Below the pieces are notes generated by a model. It was given only the letters and a program-made list of their open reading frames with translations, did no database searches and was not told the DNA's origin. Position numbers and translations under genes: made by a program. Below are positions 38,958 to 48,590 of a DNA stretch of 64,000 nt, piece by piece. Position 1 is the stretch's first letter; every line of letters starts with the position of its first letter. Source of the stretch: Cytobacillus oceanisediminis (lineage in GTDB: Bacteria; Bacillota; Bacilli; Bacillales; Cytobacillaceae); contig NZ_VLKI01000011.1 in assembly GCF_007830235.1 (NCBI RefSeq), positions 53,853-117,852 of the forward strand. Direction: 5' to 3'.

Positions 38958-41105
38958 TTAATGCCTGCAAACCATTACATAAGTGCTTATCGGCTTTACG
39001 GTTAAATTTTTGGTAATTTCCCCCTTAGGTATAAGCCCTGCGGTTTGCCCATTCGCAAGAAGTTCCCAATCCCCGTCCGGGAGTATTACCGCCTCCTCTG
39101 CCATAGAAGGGTTGAACACTACAGCAGCCCGGCTCCACTCAGCATATTTTTCTGGACTGTTTAAAACAAAACCAATCAAGGGCTTCTTAACATCAATAAA
39201 GCGCATGGACCTTCGGATCAGATCCGCACTGGCAAGCCTGAAAAGCGGGATATTTTTTCTTATGTCGATCATTCCTTTAATATATTGGACATTCTCGGAA
39301 AAATGAATCTTCCGCTCCCAGTCCAGCTTATTAATAGAATCCGGCGAACGGTAGCTGTTTCCGTTCCCTTCTTTGGTCCGGAAAAATTCCTGGCCACTGT
39401 GCAGAAACGGAATCCCCTGCGAAAGAAGCACCATAGCCGTAGCAAGGCGATGCTTTCTTTGCTGAATGTTTTCATCCGCTCTCTCTGAGCACACCAGAAT
39501 TTTATCCCAAAGCGTATGATTGTCATGTGATTCCACATAATTTACTGATTGGGAGGGAGACAGAAAAATACCCTTTTCCTTTTTTTCAAGGCCGATGCTG
39601 CCGGCTAAAACCTGCTTTGCGGCTTCATAGTAATGCTCATTCCCCAATGCATATCCTTTATCATACAAATTAAAAGTGCTGCCTTTAATGGAATCCCGGA
39701 ACCAGTCATTAAATTGGCCAATCCCGGGAAGCTTATCCTGATTGCGGATGCTTGCCTTTTGCTCATCCGGAATCGGAGTATTTAAGTCCCAGCCTTCACC
39801 GATAATAATGGCAGTCGGATCGATTGAATTTGCAGTTTGACGGACCCTGTTCATGGTTTCGATATCGAGTATACCCATTAAATCGAACCTGAACCCATCG
39901 AGCTGATATTCCTTCATCCAATACTCGACTGAATCAAGAATAAACTTTCTGGCCATCAGGCGTTCTGAAGCAAAGTCATTTCCGACCCCGGTACCATTTG
40001 AAGGCATTCCGAATTCGTCATGGCGAAAGAAGTAACCGGGCACAATTTTTTCAAAAGAAGAATCTTCCCTGATATAGACATGGTTATAGACCACGTCCAT
40101 GATCACTCTTATGCCCTCGGAATGAACAGCATGGATCATCGCCTTTAACTCCCTGATCCGCGAATAAGGATCAGCAGGATCAGTGGAATAACTTCCTTCA
40201 GGCGCATTAAAGTGCAAAGGATTATATCCCCAGTTATAATCCCTTTTCGGGCCTCTTTCATCCACTCCTTCATAATCATGGAAAGGAAGGAATTCGATAT
40301 GCGTTATGCCCAGCTGTTTTACATAGGAAAGGCAGGTTGGCTGGCCGTCACTTCCAGTTGTGTTTACCTCCCCGGCTCCAAGGTACATGCCTTTCCTTGT
40401 GGCACCGCTTCCTGGATGGATCGTAAAGTCCCTGATATGCGTTTCATAAATGATTGCATCTGTCGGCTGCAGGAGAGGAGGGAGCTCAGGCTTAACTTTT
40501 TTAGTGCTTTCCAGATCAACCACTGCCCCATATTCTCCATTAACCGCAACGGAAACTGTATAGGGATCAATCGCTTCTCTCCATTCAAGATTTACACAAA
40601 CCAGGAAAGAGTATAGATGCTGATCGAGATCGCCCGAAACCTTGCAGCTCCAGACTCCTTTTTCCCCTCTGGCCATCTCCACTGTTTCAGCATCCTCATT
40701 CACAGCTGATTTGAGCTTGAGCTTAACTTTTGTTGCAGTGGGAGCCCAGAGCCTGAAGAGGGTCTTGTCTTTGCTATAAGAAAACCCCAACGGGCCTTCA
40801 TAGTAAAATTTTTCGTCAAAAGGTTCTGTTCGAATAACAGCCCCAATTTGCAGATCAGTTTTTTCGCCATATTCGTTCACAACCCAGTATTGTTCCCCTA
40901 TCACCAAATCATGATCAATCCTGCATGTATATTTAATGGACTCCTCAATCGGTATGCTATTCAATATCTGCATCGGAATTTCCTCCGTACCTGCCAGCAG
41001 GGAGAACCTTGATGAACGACCTTGATGATATTGGAAAGGAAGTAAGATTGTAATGATTTGCATTTCATCTAAATAGGCATAATAGTTTCGTTCAATTGAT
41101 ATCAT
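38958..41105 (-). CDS. amyX: Type I pullulanase
   Basis: Debranching GH13 enzyme hydrolysing alpha-1,6 bonds in pullulan and glycogen-like glucans; no signal peptide, so intracellular. The start is ATG 41105, overlapping the TGA of the ytlR reading frame (ATGA), with AAAGGAG 11 nt upstream. 715 residues. An N-terminal carbohydrate-binding-like part and a CBM48-type domain precede the catalytic barrel with YNWGYNP (pullulanase type I signature), DVVYNHVY, DGFRFDLMG (nucleophile Asp), IIGEGWDL (acid Glu) and ESHDNHTLWD. Confidence 0.95.
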   Translation of the reverse strand: MISIERNYYAYLDEMQIITILLPFQYHQGRSSRFSLLAGTEEIPMQILNSIPIEESIKYTCRIDHDLVIGEQYWVVNEYGEKTDLQIGAVIRTEPFDEKFYYEGPLGFSYSKDKTLFRLWAPTATKVKLKLKSAVNEDAETVEMARGEKGVWSCKVSGDLDQHLYSFLVCVNLEWREAIDPYTVSVAVNGEYGAVVDLESTKKVKPELPPLLQPTDAIIYETHIRDFTIHPGSGATRKGMYLGAGEVNTTGSDGQPTCLSYVKQLGITHIEFLPFHDYEGVDERGPKRDYNWGYNPLHFNAPEGSYSTDPADPYSRIRELKAMIHAVHSEGIRVIMDVVYNHVYIREDSSFEKIVPGYFFRHDEFGMPSNGTGVGNDFASERLMARKFILDSVEYWMKEYQLDGFRFDLMGILDIETMNRVRQTANSIDPTAIIIGEGWDLNTPIPDEQKASIRNQDKLPGIGQFNDWFRDSIKGSTFNLYDKGYALGNEHYYEAAKQVLAGSIGLEKKEKGIFLSPSQSVNYVESHDNHTLWDKILVCSERADENIQQRKHRLATAMVLLSQGIPFLHSGQEFFRTKEGNGNSYRSPDSINKLDWERKIHFSENVQYIKGMIDIRKNIPLFRLASADLIRRSMRFIDVKKPLIGFVLNSPEKYAEWSRAAVVFNPSMAEEAVILPDGDWELLANGQTAGLIPKGEITKNLTVKPISTYVMVCRH

Positions 41106-42068
41106 TTCGGGTTCATCTCCTTTACTTCCTCTTCTTTTTTCAAAATTACTGGAATTGCATTCCTGCATACAGATACAGTTAATGGAGTGCATCCAAGAGG
41201 TTCCCCATCAGCATGGGCAGGGATAGGATGTGAAGAACGGATCCTAATCGTTTTACCTTGAAGAACCGCTACTTCTTTGAATGCTACATGCTTTCCTTTA
41301 AAAACAGATGTAAAAACAAACAATAGCTTAACCCTTTGATATATTGTGGACAACCGTAAGATTTAGAATTCCGTCAAAGGGATTTGCATCTGGGGATATT
41401 TTCATGCCGCCTCCATAAAACGGCTGATTGGATACGGTTACAAACCAGGCAGAATCAAAGGATTGCTTTTTTCCGTCTATCTCGATTTCAAGAGCTGAGC
41501 ATCTATAGACAAAAAGCTCTTTTATCAGAAAAAGAACATAAATAAATTTCCCCAGGGATAATCGATTTAAAAGCCCTTTAATTTTTGAACGGTTAACTTT
41601 TTCTGAAATCTGGGCATCGAAGCCTGCACCCATATTATTAATAAAATATGTTGCGTTTTCTCCTGTGTGTCTGATTATTCCTACATCGGTTCTGACTGGC
41701 TCATGATCTGTTCCCTTTAATATCGCAAATAGTGCCGCTACAGGATCTTTAGGGATTCCAAACCCGCGGGAAAAGTCATTCCCCGAGCCCCCGGGAATAA
41801 ACCCAACAGTCACATTCGGATACATAGCAGCCCCATTAACAACTTCATGAAGGGTTCCGTCCCCGCCGACCGCAATAATACATAATCTCTGGCCAATTGC
41901 TTGTTCTGCATAGGATCTGGCCAGTTTCCTGGCGTGTCCGCTATATTCTGTGAAGTTCGCAGAATAGGATATTTTTTCATTCTGCAGCACCTGTTCAACC
42001 TTCTTCCAGACTTTCTGGCAATATTCGTTCTTTGCCTGTGGATTAATAATGAAAATAGTTGATTGCAT
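41102..42068 (-). pseudogene. ytlR: Frameshifted diacylglycerol-kinase-family gene ytlR
   Basis: The lipid-kinase-family protein is split over two frames. The 5' part (ATG 42068, GAGGG upstream) encodes the ATP-grip motif VGGDGTLHEVVNG and the GGSGNDFSRG loop, then stops at TAA after NISKG (41328). The 3' part continues in another frame (RVKLLFVFTSVFKGKHVAFKEV) to TGA 41102, overlapping the amyX start. Removing one base from the CCC run at 41332-41334 (GGG on the minus strand) restores a 321-residue protein reading NISKVKLLF across the joint, close to the usual family length. Either a real disruption or a sequencing error. Confidence 0.85.
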
Positions 42069-42097
42069 ATGATCAGCCCTCAACTGCCGTGAAGGTT

Positions 42098-43081
42098 TTA
42101 TTGCTCATCCGGATGCTCCCACTCCAGCCTCCTGATTGATGTAGTCTGGCAATATTGAAGCAGGGCTTGGGCTGCCTTAAGCTGAATATGCTTTAGAGGG
42201 GAACGCTGGTTTCTCATTGTTTGAAACCATTGCTCATAATTTCTTTTTTGAATAAGCTGAACACCAAAAGGGGCAGTTGGATAATCAATATACCCGTTTC
42301 GGCTAATGACGGCTTTTTGAATCGGCAATTCTAGATCATGGAGCTCAAATATTTTACGGACAATCTTTTCCGTCCTGTTCAAAGCAGGCAAAGGATTAAG
42401 AATTTTTTTCTCTTCCCCTGATCCCTTTTTGATCCAGAATCTATCCTTTGAACCTGAAAACACAGCTAAATCTTCTGCTTCAAGAAAGCTGATGCACCAA
42501 ACCTCCGTCGGACTTATTAAGATTGATTCTGTTTCCACGGGTGCCTGTTTCAGCAGAAAGATAGGATTGTACATTACAAGATACGTATCAGGAAATCTCT
42601 GCAAAAAATACTTTAGGTTTTCTTCATAATAGTATCGTTTATCAGGAAAAGACTTTTCCGTTAGAGTAGATGTGGCCCACTTCATTTGAAAACGGTATAG
42701 CTGATCAAGGAACTGATGTTTTAAATTATCGACCGTTTCCGGACGCACAGTAAAGGAAGCTTCAAAATCAAACGGATCCTCAGCCTTTTTTTCTTCTTTC
42801 AGAAGTTCTTGAGGACTATATACTTCTTCGGCCTCATTTTTCCCACGCTTTAATAGACCCTTCAATTTATCCATAAGAGGTTCTTTTTCTTCCTCAGGCC
42901 AGTCTCCACCGTTGTTTGCCAGCGGTGACTCCGGTTCAAAGCTGAAGGTTTCATTTGAATCCCATACTTTATGCCACTTATCCCATTGCTGTTTTTTCAG
43001 CCTGACAAAACGGGAAGGATAAACAAAAATATCCTGTTCATAACGTGAAACATAGTCCTGCAATTTAATTAACTGTCCCAT
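42098..43081 (-). CDS. ytlQ: YtlQ, uncharacterised
   Basis: About 327 residues. Start ATG 43081 is a guess: AGGAG is only 2-3 nt away, and an ATG seven codons upstream has no ribosome site. No membrane helices or signal. An acidic, Lys-rich linker (about 45-105) splits a basic N-terminus (FVYPSRFVRLKKQQWDKWHKVW) from a larger C-terminal domain with YLVMYNPIFLLKQAPVETESILISPTEVWCISF. The latter resembles NERD-like beta strands, a weak impression. It lies 29 bp upstream of ytlR, as in B. subtilis. Confidence 0.82.
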   Translation of the reverse strand: MGQLIKLQDYVSRYEQDIFVYPSRFVRLKKQQWDKWHKVWDSNETFSFEPESPLANNGGDWPEEEKEPLMDKLKGLLKRGKNEAEEVYSPQELLKEEKKAEDPFDFEASFTVRPETVDNLKHQFLDQLYRFQMKWATSTLTEKSFPDKRYYYEENLKYFLQRFPDTYLVMYNPIFLLKQAPVETESILISPTEVWCISFLEAEDLAVFSGSKDRFWIKKGSGEEKKILNPLPALNRTEKIVRKIFELHDLELPIQKAVISRNGYIDYPTAPFGVQLIQKRNYEQWFQTMRNQRSPLKHIQLKAAQALLQYCQTTSIRRLEWEHPDEQ

Positions 43082-43146
43082 TTCTCCTAGCCCTGCTTTC
43101 ATAAATAACTTCTATCTATTTATTTTAAATGGTTATGTATCTAATT

Positions 43147-43722
43147 TTATTCCGCCAAAAGCGGAAAGATGGCAACACTTTCGTATTTTGGCATTTTATC
43201 TAAGTGTGTCTGATATAAGACAACCTCTGAAACGGTAAATTCAAGCAGGTTATCACGAAAAGGGTTATATTCACCCAGCATGCTTTTCTGAAATGAATCG
43301 ATGCCTGCCCATTTTCTCGCGATCGTAATATGGGGCTTAAAAGGTCTTGTCTCAAGTTCGAATCCTGCTTTCTTGCATGCGAAAAAAACTTTGTCCCTAA
43401 GAGTATGCAGCCGCTCTTCCCGTTGAGTGTCGCACCAAAAAATTCTTGGCGTACTTTCTTTTCCGAAGATACCTAGCCGGTTAATGTATAGCGGAAACGG
43501 CTGTTCACCTTTAATCGATTCAGCCACCAGCTTTTCAGCCGTCCGGAGCTTGTCCTCAGGCGCCGAACCAAGAAATGCTAACGTAATATGATAATCCTCA
43601 TGATGAACCCAGCGGCTAAAGTGGATATTCCCTTTTAAATCCTCAATGTATTCTTTGAGCCTTTTCTTTGTCTCAGCCGGTATTTTGACCGCAAAGAAAA
43701 AATGAGCATTCTGATTTTTCAC
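43147..43722 (-). CDS. thpR: RNA 2',3'-cyclic phosphodiesterase
   Basis: LigT/2H phosphoesterase family, which opens 2',3'-cyclic phosphates on RNA; B. subtilis YtlP. 191 residues from GTG 43722 (GGAGGT 8 nt upstream). Both catalytic HxT motifs are visible: HITLAFLG (about 46) and HITIARKW (about 134). First gene of the thpR-ytlQ-ytlR-amyX run on the minus strand. Confidence 0.92.
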   Translation of the reverse strand: MKNQNAHFFFAVKIPAETKKRLKEYIEDLKGNIHFSRWVHHEDYHITLAFLGSAPEDKLRTAEKLVAESIKGEQPFPLYINRLGIFGKESTPRIFWCDTQREERLHTLRDKVFFACKKAGFELETRPFKPHITIARKWAGIDSFQKSMLGEYNPFRDNLLEFTVSEVVLYQTHLDKMPKYESVAIFPLLAE

Positions 43723-43831
43723 CTAATTCTACCTCCATATTTTTACCTATTTTATCAAACATCACATAAAAATGGCAGATACTTTATGGCAGCCTGCCAA
43801 TTCTGTTAGATCCCCCCTAAATCCCTTTGAT

Positions 43832-43861
43832 TTGATTGGAATAGTCTGTTTTAGGTATGAT
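43832..43861 (+). promoter_or_regulatory. Candidate cysK promoter
   Basis: TTGATT (43832-43837), 18 bp, TATGAT (43856-43861), about 150 bp upstream of the cysteine synthase start. The long leader shows no recognised riboswitch or S-box. Confidence 0.35.
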
Positions 43862-44010
43862 GAATATGATATAACATAATTATAGATTTCCTTATTGAGG
43901 ATGGAATTAAACAGAGCCACACAAAATAACAAGAAGACAAAACGGATATTCACGCCCTAGCTAGCTTGTTATAAAAAATACCCACCTTTATACGAAAGGG
44001 AGAGTCAGAG

Positions 44011-44943
44011 ATGAAAATAGTCAATAATCTTGCAGATTTAATTGGAGATACTCCACTCGTAAAACTAAACAGACTTGCCCCTGAAAACGGTGCAAGCATC
44101 TATGCCAAGCTTGAATTTTACAATCCAAGCAGAAGCGTAAAGGACCGTGCTGCTTTTAACATGATTGTTGAAGCAGAGAAAGCGGGCAAGCTTAAACCCG
44201 GCTCAACCATTATTGAACCGACAAGCGGAAACACAGGCATCGGGCTGGCAATGAACGCTGCAGCCCGCGGCTATAAGGCTATTCTTGTTATGCCGGATAC
44301 GATGACGGCGGAACGCATCAATATTTTAAAAGCCTATGGTGCAGAAGTGGTCCTGACACCTGGTGATGATAAAATGCCGGGTTCCATTAAAAAAGCAAAT
44401 GATCTTGCTGCCGAAATTCCAAACAGCTTTGTACCAATGCAATTTGAAAATAGTGCAAATCCCGATGCACACAGACATTCAACCGCACTGGAAATCATCG
44501 ACGGCATGAAACAAATTGGCAAAAATCTTTCTGCATTCGTGGCAACTGCAGGAACAGGCGGCACCATCACAGGTACAGGCGAGGTATTAAAAGAGCATTA
44601 TCCTGGCTTGGAAGTGCACGTCGTTGAGCCAAAAGGTTCACCTGTACTATCCGGCGGACAACCAGGCAGACATAAACTGGTAGGCACAAGCCCTGGCTTC
44701 ATACCGGAAATTTTAAATACAGATGTTTATGACGAAATTCATCAAATTAAGGATGAAGAAGCGTATGATACAACACGGGGAATGGCAAGGGAGGAAGGCA
44801 TTCTTGTCGGCCCTTCATCAGGGGCAGCCTGCTATGCTGCTATCCAAGTGGCCAAAAGGCTAAAGCCTGAGGATGTGGTTGTATTTATTGTTTGTGATAC
44901 AGGAGAAAGATATCTTTCAAGCGATCTTTTTCAATTTGAATAA
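44011..44943 (+). CDS. cysK: Cysteine synthase (O-acetylserine sulfhydrylase)
   Basis: PLP enzyme forming cysteine from O-acetylserine and sulfide; this locus corresponds to B. subtilis ytkP, a second CysK-type gene. 310 residues. The PLP lysine lies in NPSRSVKDRAA (about K44), the substrate loop in EPTSGNTGIGL (about 70), and the phosphate loop in TAGTGGTITGTGE (about 175-187). AAGGGAGAG precedes the ATG. Monocistronic with its own terminator. Confidence 0.93.
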   Translation: MKIVNNLADLIGDTPLVKLNRLAPENGASIYAKLEFYNPSRSVKDRAAFNMIVEAEKAGKLKPGSTIIEPTSGNTGIGLAMNAAARGYKAILVMPDTMTAERINILKAYGAEVVLTPGDDKMPGSIKKANDLAAEIPNSFVPMQFENSANPDAHRHSTALEIIDGMKQIGKNLSAFVATAGTGGTITGTGEVLKEHYPGLEVHVVEPKGSPVLSGGQPGRHKLVGTSPGFIPEILNTDVYDEIHQIKDEEAYDTTRGMAREEGILVGPSSGAACYAAIQVAKRLKPEDVVVFIVCDTGERYLSSDLFQFE

Positions 44944-44949
44944 AAATTT

Positions 44950-44978
44950 GAAGACCCCGGAGAGATTTCGGGGTCTTT
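44950..44978 (+). terminator. cysK terminator
   Basis: AAGACCCCG / CGGGGTCTT with a 10-nt loop, then TAGTTT. The stem is perfect but the T run is short. Confidence 0.8.
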
Positions 44979-45076
44979 AGTTTGGCTGGTATGTTCATAC
45001 CTCATTTTTCAAGATATCCCTATATATATGGGCACTCAGCGCTCTGGTGTGATTTCCCATTCCGGCATAATCTGAA

Positions 45077-45105
45077 AATAAAAAGCAGCCGGGCTGACCG
45101 GCTAC
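45077..45105 (-). terminator. dat terminator
   Basis: AGTAGCCGG / CCGGCTGCT arms on the minus strand followed by TTTTATTTT. Confidence 0.85.
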
Positions 45106-45111
45106 TCTACA

Positions 45112-45981
45112 CTATCTTAATTTTACAGGCATGTTGCCGCACTGCTTTTCAATTTCTTTTTCAAAAAGATCCTGCAAACTTTTTGTGACTGGTCCTGGAG
45201 TTCCGCTGCCAACCGGCTTCCCTTCAATCTCTGTGATAGGTGTAATTTCGGCAGACGTACTGGACATAAATACTTCATCTGCGTGTTTTAAGCCCTCTAG
45301 CGTAAAAGCTGATTCTTCTACGGCAATTCCATTTTCATGGCAGATCTCATTGATTTTCCGGCGGGTAATGCCGTTAAGAATCAGGTTAGTGGCGGGGTGG
45401 GTGTACACCTTGCCTTCTTTTACAATAGCGATATTCGATGAGCTTCCTTCTGTTACCGTGTCTCCGCGATGCTGAATAGCTTCATAACAGCCGGACTGCG
45501 CCGCTTTTTGCTTGGCCATAATGTTGCCAAGCAAATTAAGGCTCTTTATATCACAGCGGAGCCAGCGAATGTCTTCGATCAGGAGAGCCTTTACGCCATT
45601 CTTCATGCTGTCAACCGGCCTTTCCGCTTTACGAGTATAGGCAGTAAACGCAGGCAGCACATCTGCGCCAGGATAAGCATGGTTTCGTGGAGAGGCGCCT
45701 CTTGTAAATTGCATATAAACAATTCCCAGCTCCATCTTATTTTTCAAGATCATCTTTTCAAGCAGCTGTTTTAGCTCTCCAACGGTATAAGGTATGTTCA
45801 AGTCTATTTTCTTACCGCTATCAAGCAGACGTTCAAGGTGTTCATCTGCTGTAAACATTTTTCCATTATATATCCGGATAACCTCATATACGCCATCACC
45901 AAATTGATAGCCACGGTCTTCAATATCGACTTTTGCTTCGGAACGCTCGATAAATTCCCCATTCAAAATGACATATTCCAT
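45112..45981 (-). CDS. dat: D-alanine aminotransferase
   Basis: Fold-type IV PLP aminotransferase interconverting D-alanine and D-glutamate for the wall peptide. 289 residues from ATG 45981 (GGGGAG ~11 nt upstream; an in-frame GTG four codons earlier is too close to it). Signatures: EDRGYQFGDGVYEVIR near 22-37, the PLP lysine in RCDIKSLNLLGN (about 146), and TEGSSSNIAIV (about 178). Slightly longer C-terminus than B. subtilis Dat. Confidence 0.94.
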   Translation of the reverse strand: MEYVILNGEFIERSEAKVDIEDRGYQFGDGVYEVIRIYNGKMFTADEHLERLLDSGKKIDLNIPYTVGELKQLLEKMILKNKMELGIVYMQFTRGASPRNHAYPGADVLPAFTAYTRKAERPVDSMKNGVKALLIEDIRWLRCDIKSLNLLGNIMAKQKAAQSGCYEAIQHRGDTVTEGSSSNIAIVKEGKVYTHPATNLILNGITRRKINEICHENGIAVEESAFTLEGLKHADEVFMSSTSAEITPITEIEGKPVGSGTPGPVTKSLQDLFEKEIEKQCGNMPVKLR

Positions 45982-46069
45982 ACTCACTGCCACTCCCCGT
46001 ATCTGGTTTCTCGTATCAGATATTTTCTGATTGTGTAAATTCTTTCAGCCATCATATCAGGTTTTAGCT

Positions 46070-47488
46070 CTATTTCGCAAGCTCATAAATAGCCTGTGCA
46101 TAAATAGCTGTAGCTTTTAGCAAGTCCTCAATAAACATATATTCATCTTTTTGGTGGGCGATGTCTTCCCGGCCTGGGAATAGAGGACCAAATGCAACAC
46201 CTGACTTCAAGGAGCGGGCGTAGGTGCCGCCGCCGATGGATAAAAGCTCTGCCTTATCGCCTGTCTGCTGTTCATACACTTTTTTTAGCGTTTGAATAAG
46301 GAAATCATCCTCTTCCACATGATGCGGCTTGGAATCAGTAAAATTCTCTAATCTGAAATGCTCTTTTTCGATCAGGGACTGCAGCTTGTCTTTTGTTTCT
46401 GCCATATCATTTGTAACAGGATAGCGCACATTAAAGCCTAGACGGCCGCCTTTCTCCTGCGTATAAGAAAGCTTGCCGACATTAACGGTTAAATCGCCTG
46501 TAATTTCATCTGAGCAGGCAATCCCCAGCTTTCTTCCTCTGGAATCATCGCATAAATAGCGGGATACAAATTGAAAATATTGACATGCCTTATCATCTAT
46601 TTGAAGGGAGGCCAGGAATGATGCCATCAGAATACCGGCATTTTTCCCATTGTCTGGCTCCATTCCATGAGCGGATACTCCCTGAAGCTCGAGAATCAAT
46701 TCTCCATTATCAATGTAATATTTCCCCTTGAGCTCCGACTTTTTTAGAAAATCGATATACCTCTGTACTACTTCTGTTTGTTCGAAGTGGACAACCAGGC
46801 TGGCCCTTGCAAAATCCGGTACCATGTTGTACCTTCTGCCTGACTGGAAAGAGATTACTTCCGCTAAAACCTCTCTTTCCGTTCCATCGTATTTGCCCAT
46901 TTGAACAAGGTCAAAATCAGATATTCCCTTTTCCGCGTATATGATTGGGAAGTCTGCATCTGGAGCGAATCCCATTGACGGCATTTCCTCATGTTTAAAA
47001 TAGTGTTCCACACAGCGCCAATCACTTTCTTCATCTGTTCCAATAATCATGCGGACACGTTTGCTCAGCGGCAGCTCCATTTCTTTAACTATTTTCATGG
47101 CATAGTAAGCAGCCATTGTCGGGCCTTTATCGTCAATCGCTCCTCTGGCAAAAATCTTTCCATCCCGGATTTCTGCGCCAAATGGATCGCTTGTCCACCC
47201 GTCTCCTTCAGGAACAACATCAACATGGCATAAAACTCCTACGATCTCTTTGCCTTCACCGAATTCCAAATGGCCTGCCAAATTGCCGACATTTTTTACT
47301 GTGAAGCTATCCTTTTCACCCAGTTCCAGCATAAAATCCAAAGCTTCCTTTACCCCTTCTCCAAGTGGAGCATTGTCTGTGGCCTTTTCTTCATCCAGGA
47401 GACTTTTAATTCTAAGCAATTTTTGAGCATCTTCAATTAAAGCGTCTTTTCTCTTATCAACTTCTTTTTTCCAATCCAGCACGTTCAT
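46070..47488 (-). CDS. pepV: Dipeptidase PepV
   Basis: M20-family zinc dipeptidase that cuts dipeptides in the cytoplasm. 472 residues. Metal and catalytic residues are visible in LCHVDVVPEGDGW (about 85), FARGAIDDKGPTMAAY (about 115-130), IIGTDEESDWRC with the catalytic Glu (about 152), and the late SIGGGTYARSLK. GGGAGGAA precedes the ATG. It follows the K+ channel gene by 15 bp on the same strand. Confidence 0.94.
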   Translation of the reverse strand: MNVLDWKKEVDKRKDALIEDAQKLLRIKSLLDEEKATDNAPLGEGVKEALDFMLELGEKDSFTVKNVGNLAGHLEFGEGKEIVGVLCHVDVVPEGDGWTSDPFGAEIRDGKIFARGAIDDKGPTMAAYYAMKIVKEMELPLSKRVRMIIGTDEESDWRCVEHYFKHEEMPSMGFAPDADFPIIYAEKGISDFDLVQMGKYDGTEREVLAEVISFQSGRRYNMVPDFARASLVVHFEQTEVVQRYIDFLKKSELKGKYYIDNGELILELQGVSAHGMEPDNGKNAGILMASFLASLQIDDKACQYFQFVSRYLCDDSRGRKLGIACSDEITGDLTVNVGKLSYTQEKGGRLGFNVRYPVTNDMAETKDKLQSLIEKEHFRLENFTDSKPHHVEEDDFLIQTLKKVYEQQTGDKAELLSIGGGTYARSLKSGVAFGPLFPGREDIAHQKDEYMFIEDLLKATAIYAQAIYELAK

Positions 47489-47503
47489 CGAATTTCCTCC
47501 CTA

Positions 47504-48544
47504 TCATTTTTCGGCTGTCAATTTTGAGTATGTATCCTGATCACAAATAATATATAAAATAGCTCCTTGTGGTATCTTCTCATCAAGCCGGCGGTTAATA
47601 TTCATATCCTGCCCCGAACTGATTAAGGTTGCCCCCTTTTCAAGCAAGCGATGAAAGGCATCCCTGTAGGTTACCCATTTTGGCGATGCAGGAATTTGAT
47701 ATAAATCTTCCCCCACTTTACGGCTCATCAGCTGCGAATATATGGTAGTCGCTCCGTTGGAAAGGACCGCTTGCGCAGCCATTCTGGAGATCATTTCATC
47801 CGAAATGATAAACTCATCAACCGATACATGTTTGAATAGATCCATATGCTTCTCAACCTTTATTTCCACTGTTATATGAAGGTCGCCTGCGAGACGTTCG
47901 ATTCCAGTGGCAATCAATAAAGATTTCCCATCTGTCAGCTGGTTATCTTCAATTGAATCATCCGCAAATATGATAACACTTTTCGCCTCTTTAATATTGG
48001 CCATTTCCAGTACTGCTCCATCAGCTGCATCTCCATGGACAAAGTGGACATTATCATGCTTGACCGGCGTCTTTTCCAGCATGGCAATCAGCACAATTTC
48101 TTTGCTGGGGTCTGCTAGCCTGATTTCCTCAAGTGCGTGCTCGGCTTTTTTAGACCATCCGACAACTACAATATGATTTTTCCCATTATAACTCATTTTG
48201 CCCTCCTCTTGCTTTATACGGAATTGAGCAAAGCCTTCGACTAATTTTCCAATCACAATCCCGATAAGGCCAATCCCAATCAAGTATAAAAATACAGCAT
48301 ACACTCTTCCGGCAACGGATACAGGATAGAAATCGCCATACCCGACAGTCGTTACAGTGGTCATTACCCACCAAAAGGAATCAAAGTAATTCGAAAAAGT
48401 CTCCGGTTCTATTATGGTCATAACAATGGCACTAAAAATAATCAAAAAGCCGCTGGAAATAAAAATCAGCCAGTTATTCAGTGTGTAAAGCCTTTTAAGG
48501 AATCTTCTGAATAAAATGGTCCATTCCCCCCCCTCATCTGACAA
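47504..48544 (-). CDS. Potassium channel with RCK/TrkA-N domain
   Basis: Two-helix K+ channel: helix 1 NNWLIFISSGFLIIFSAIVM, selectivity filter TTVGYGDF, helix 2 VYAVFLYLIGIGLIGIVIGKL, then a NAD-binding RCK domain (HIVVVGWSKKAEHALEEI) and a TrkA-C-like end. B. subtilis YugO is the nearest type. The start is uncertain. In frame I see only TTG 48544 (poorly placed ribosome site) or ATT 48517, which is 8 nt after an 8-G run. The well-placed ATG 48524 is out of frame and stops after nine codons. I list the TTG (346 residues). Confidence 0.8.
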   Translation of the reverse strand: MSDEGGEWTILFRRFLKRLYTLNNWLIFISSGFLIIFSAIVMTIIEPETFSNYFDSFWWVMTTVTTVGYGDFYPVSVAGRVYAVFLYLIGIGLIGIVIGKLVEGFAQFRIKQEEGKMSYNGKNHIVVVGWSKKAEHALEEIRLADPSKEIVLIAMLEKTPVKHDNVHFVHGDAADGAVLEMANIKEAKSVIIFADDSIEDNQLTDGKSLLIATGIERLAGDLHITVEIKVEKHMDLFKHVSVDEFIISDEMISRMAAQAVLSNGATTIYSQLMSRKVGEDLYQIPASPKWVTYRDAFHRLLEKGATLISSGQDMNINRRLDEKIPQGAILYIICDQDTYSKLTAEK

Positions 48545-48590
48545 TATTATTATAAAGGAATCCCCATAGTAATTTCCTCTAAAATAAAAT

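Noticed and set aside
43762-43953. 63-codon minus-strand frame upstream of cysK
   Set aside because: No ribosome site; it covers the region where the cysK promoter is expected.
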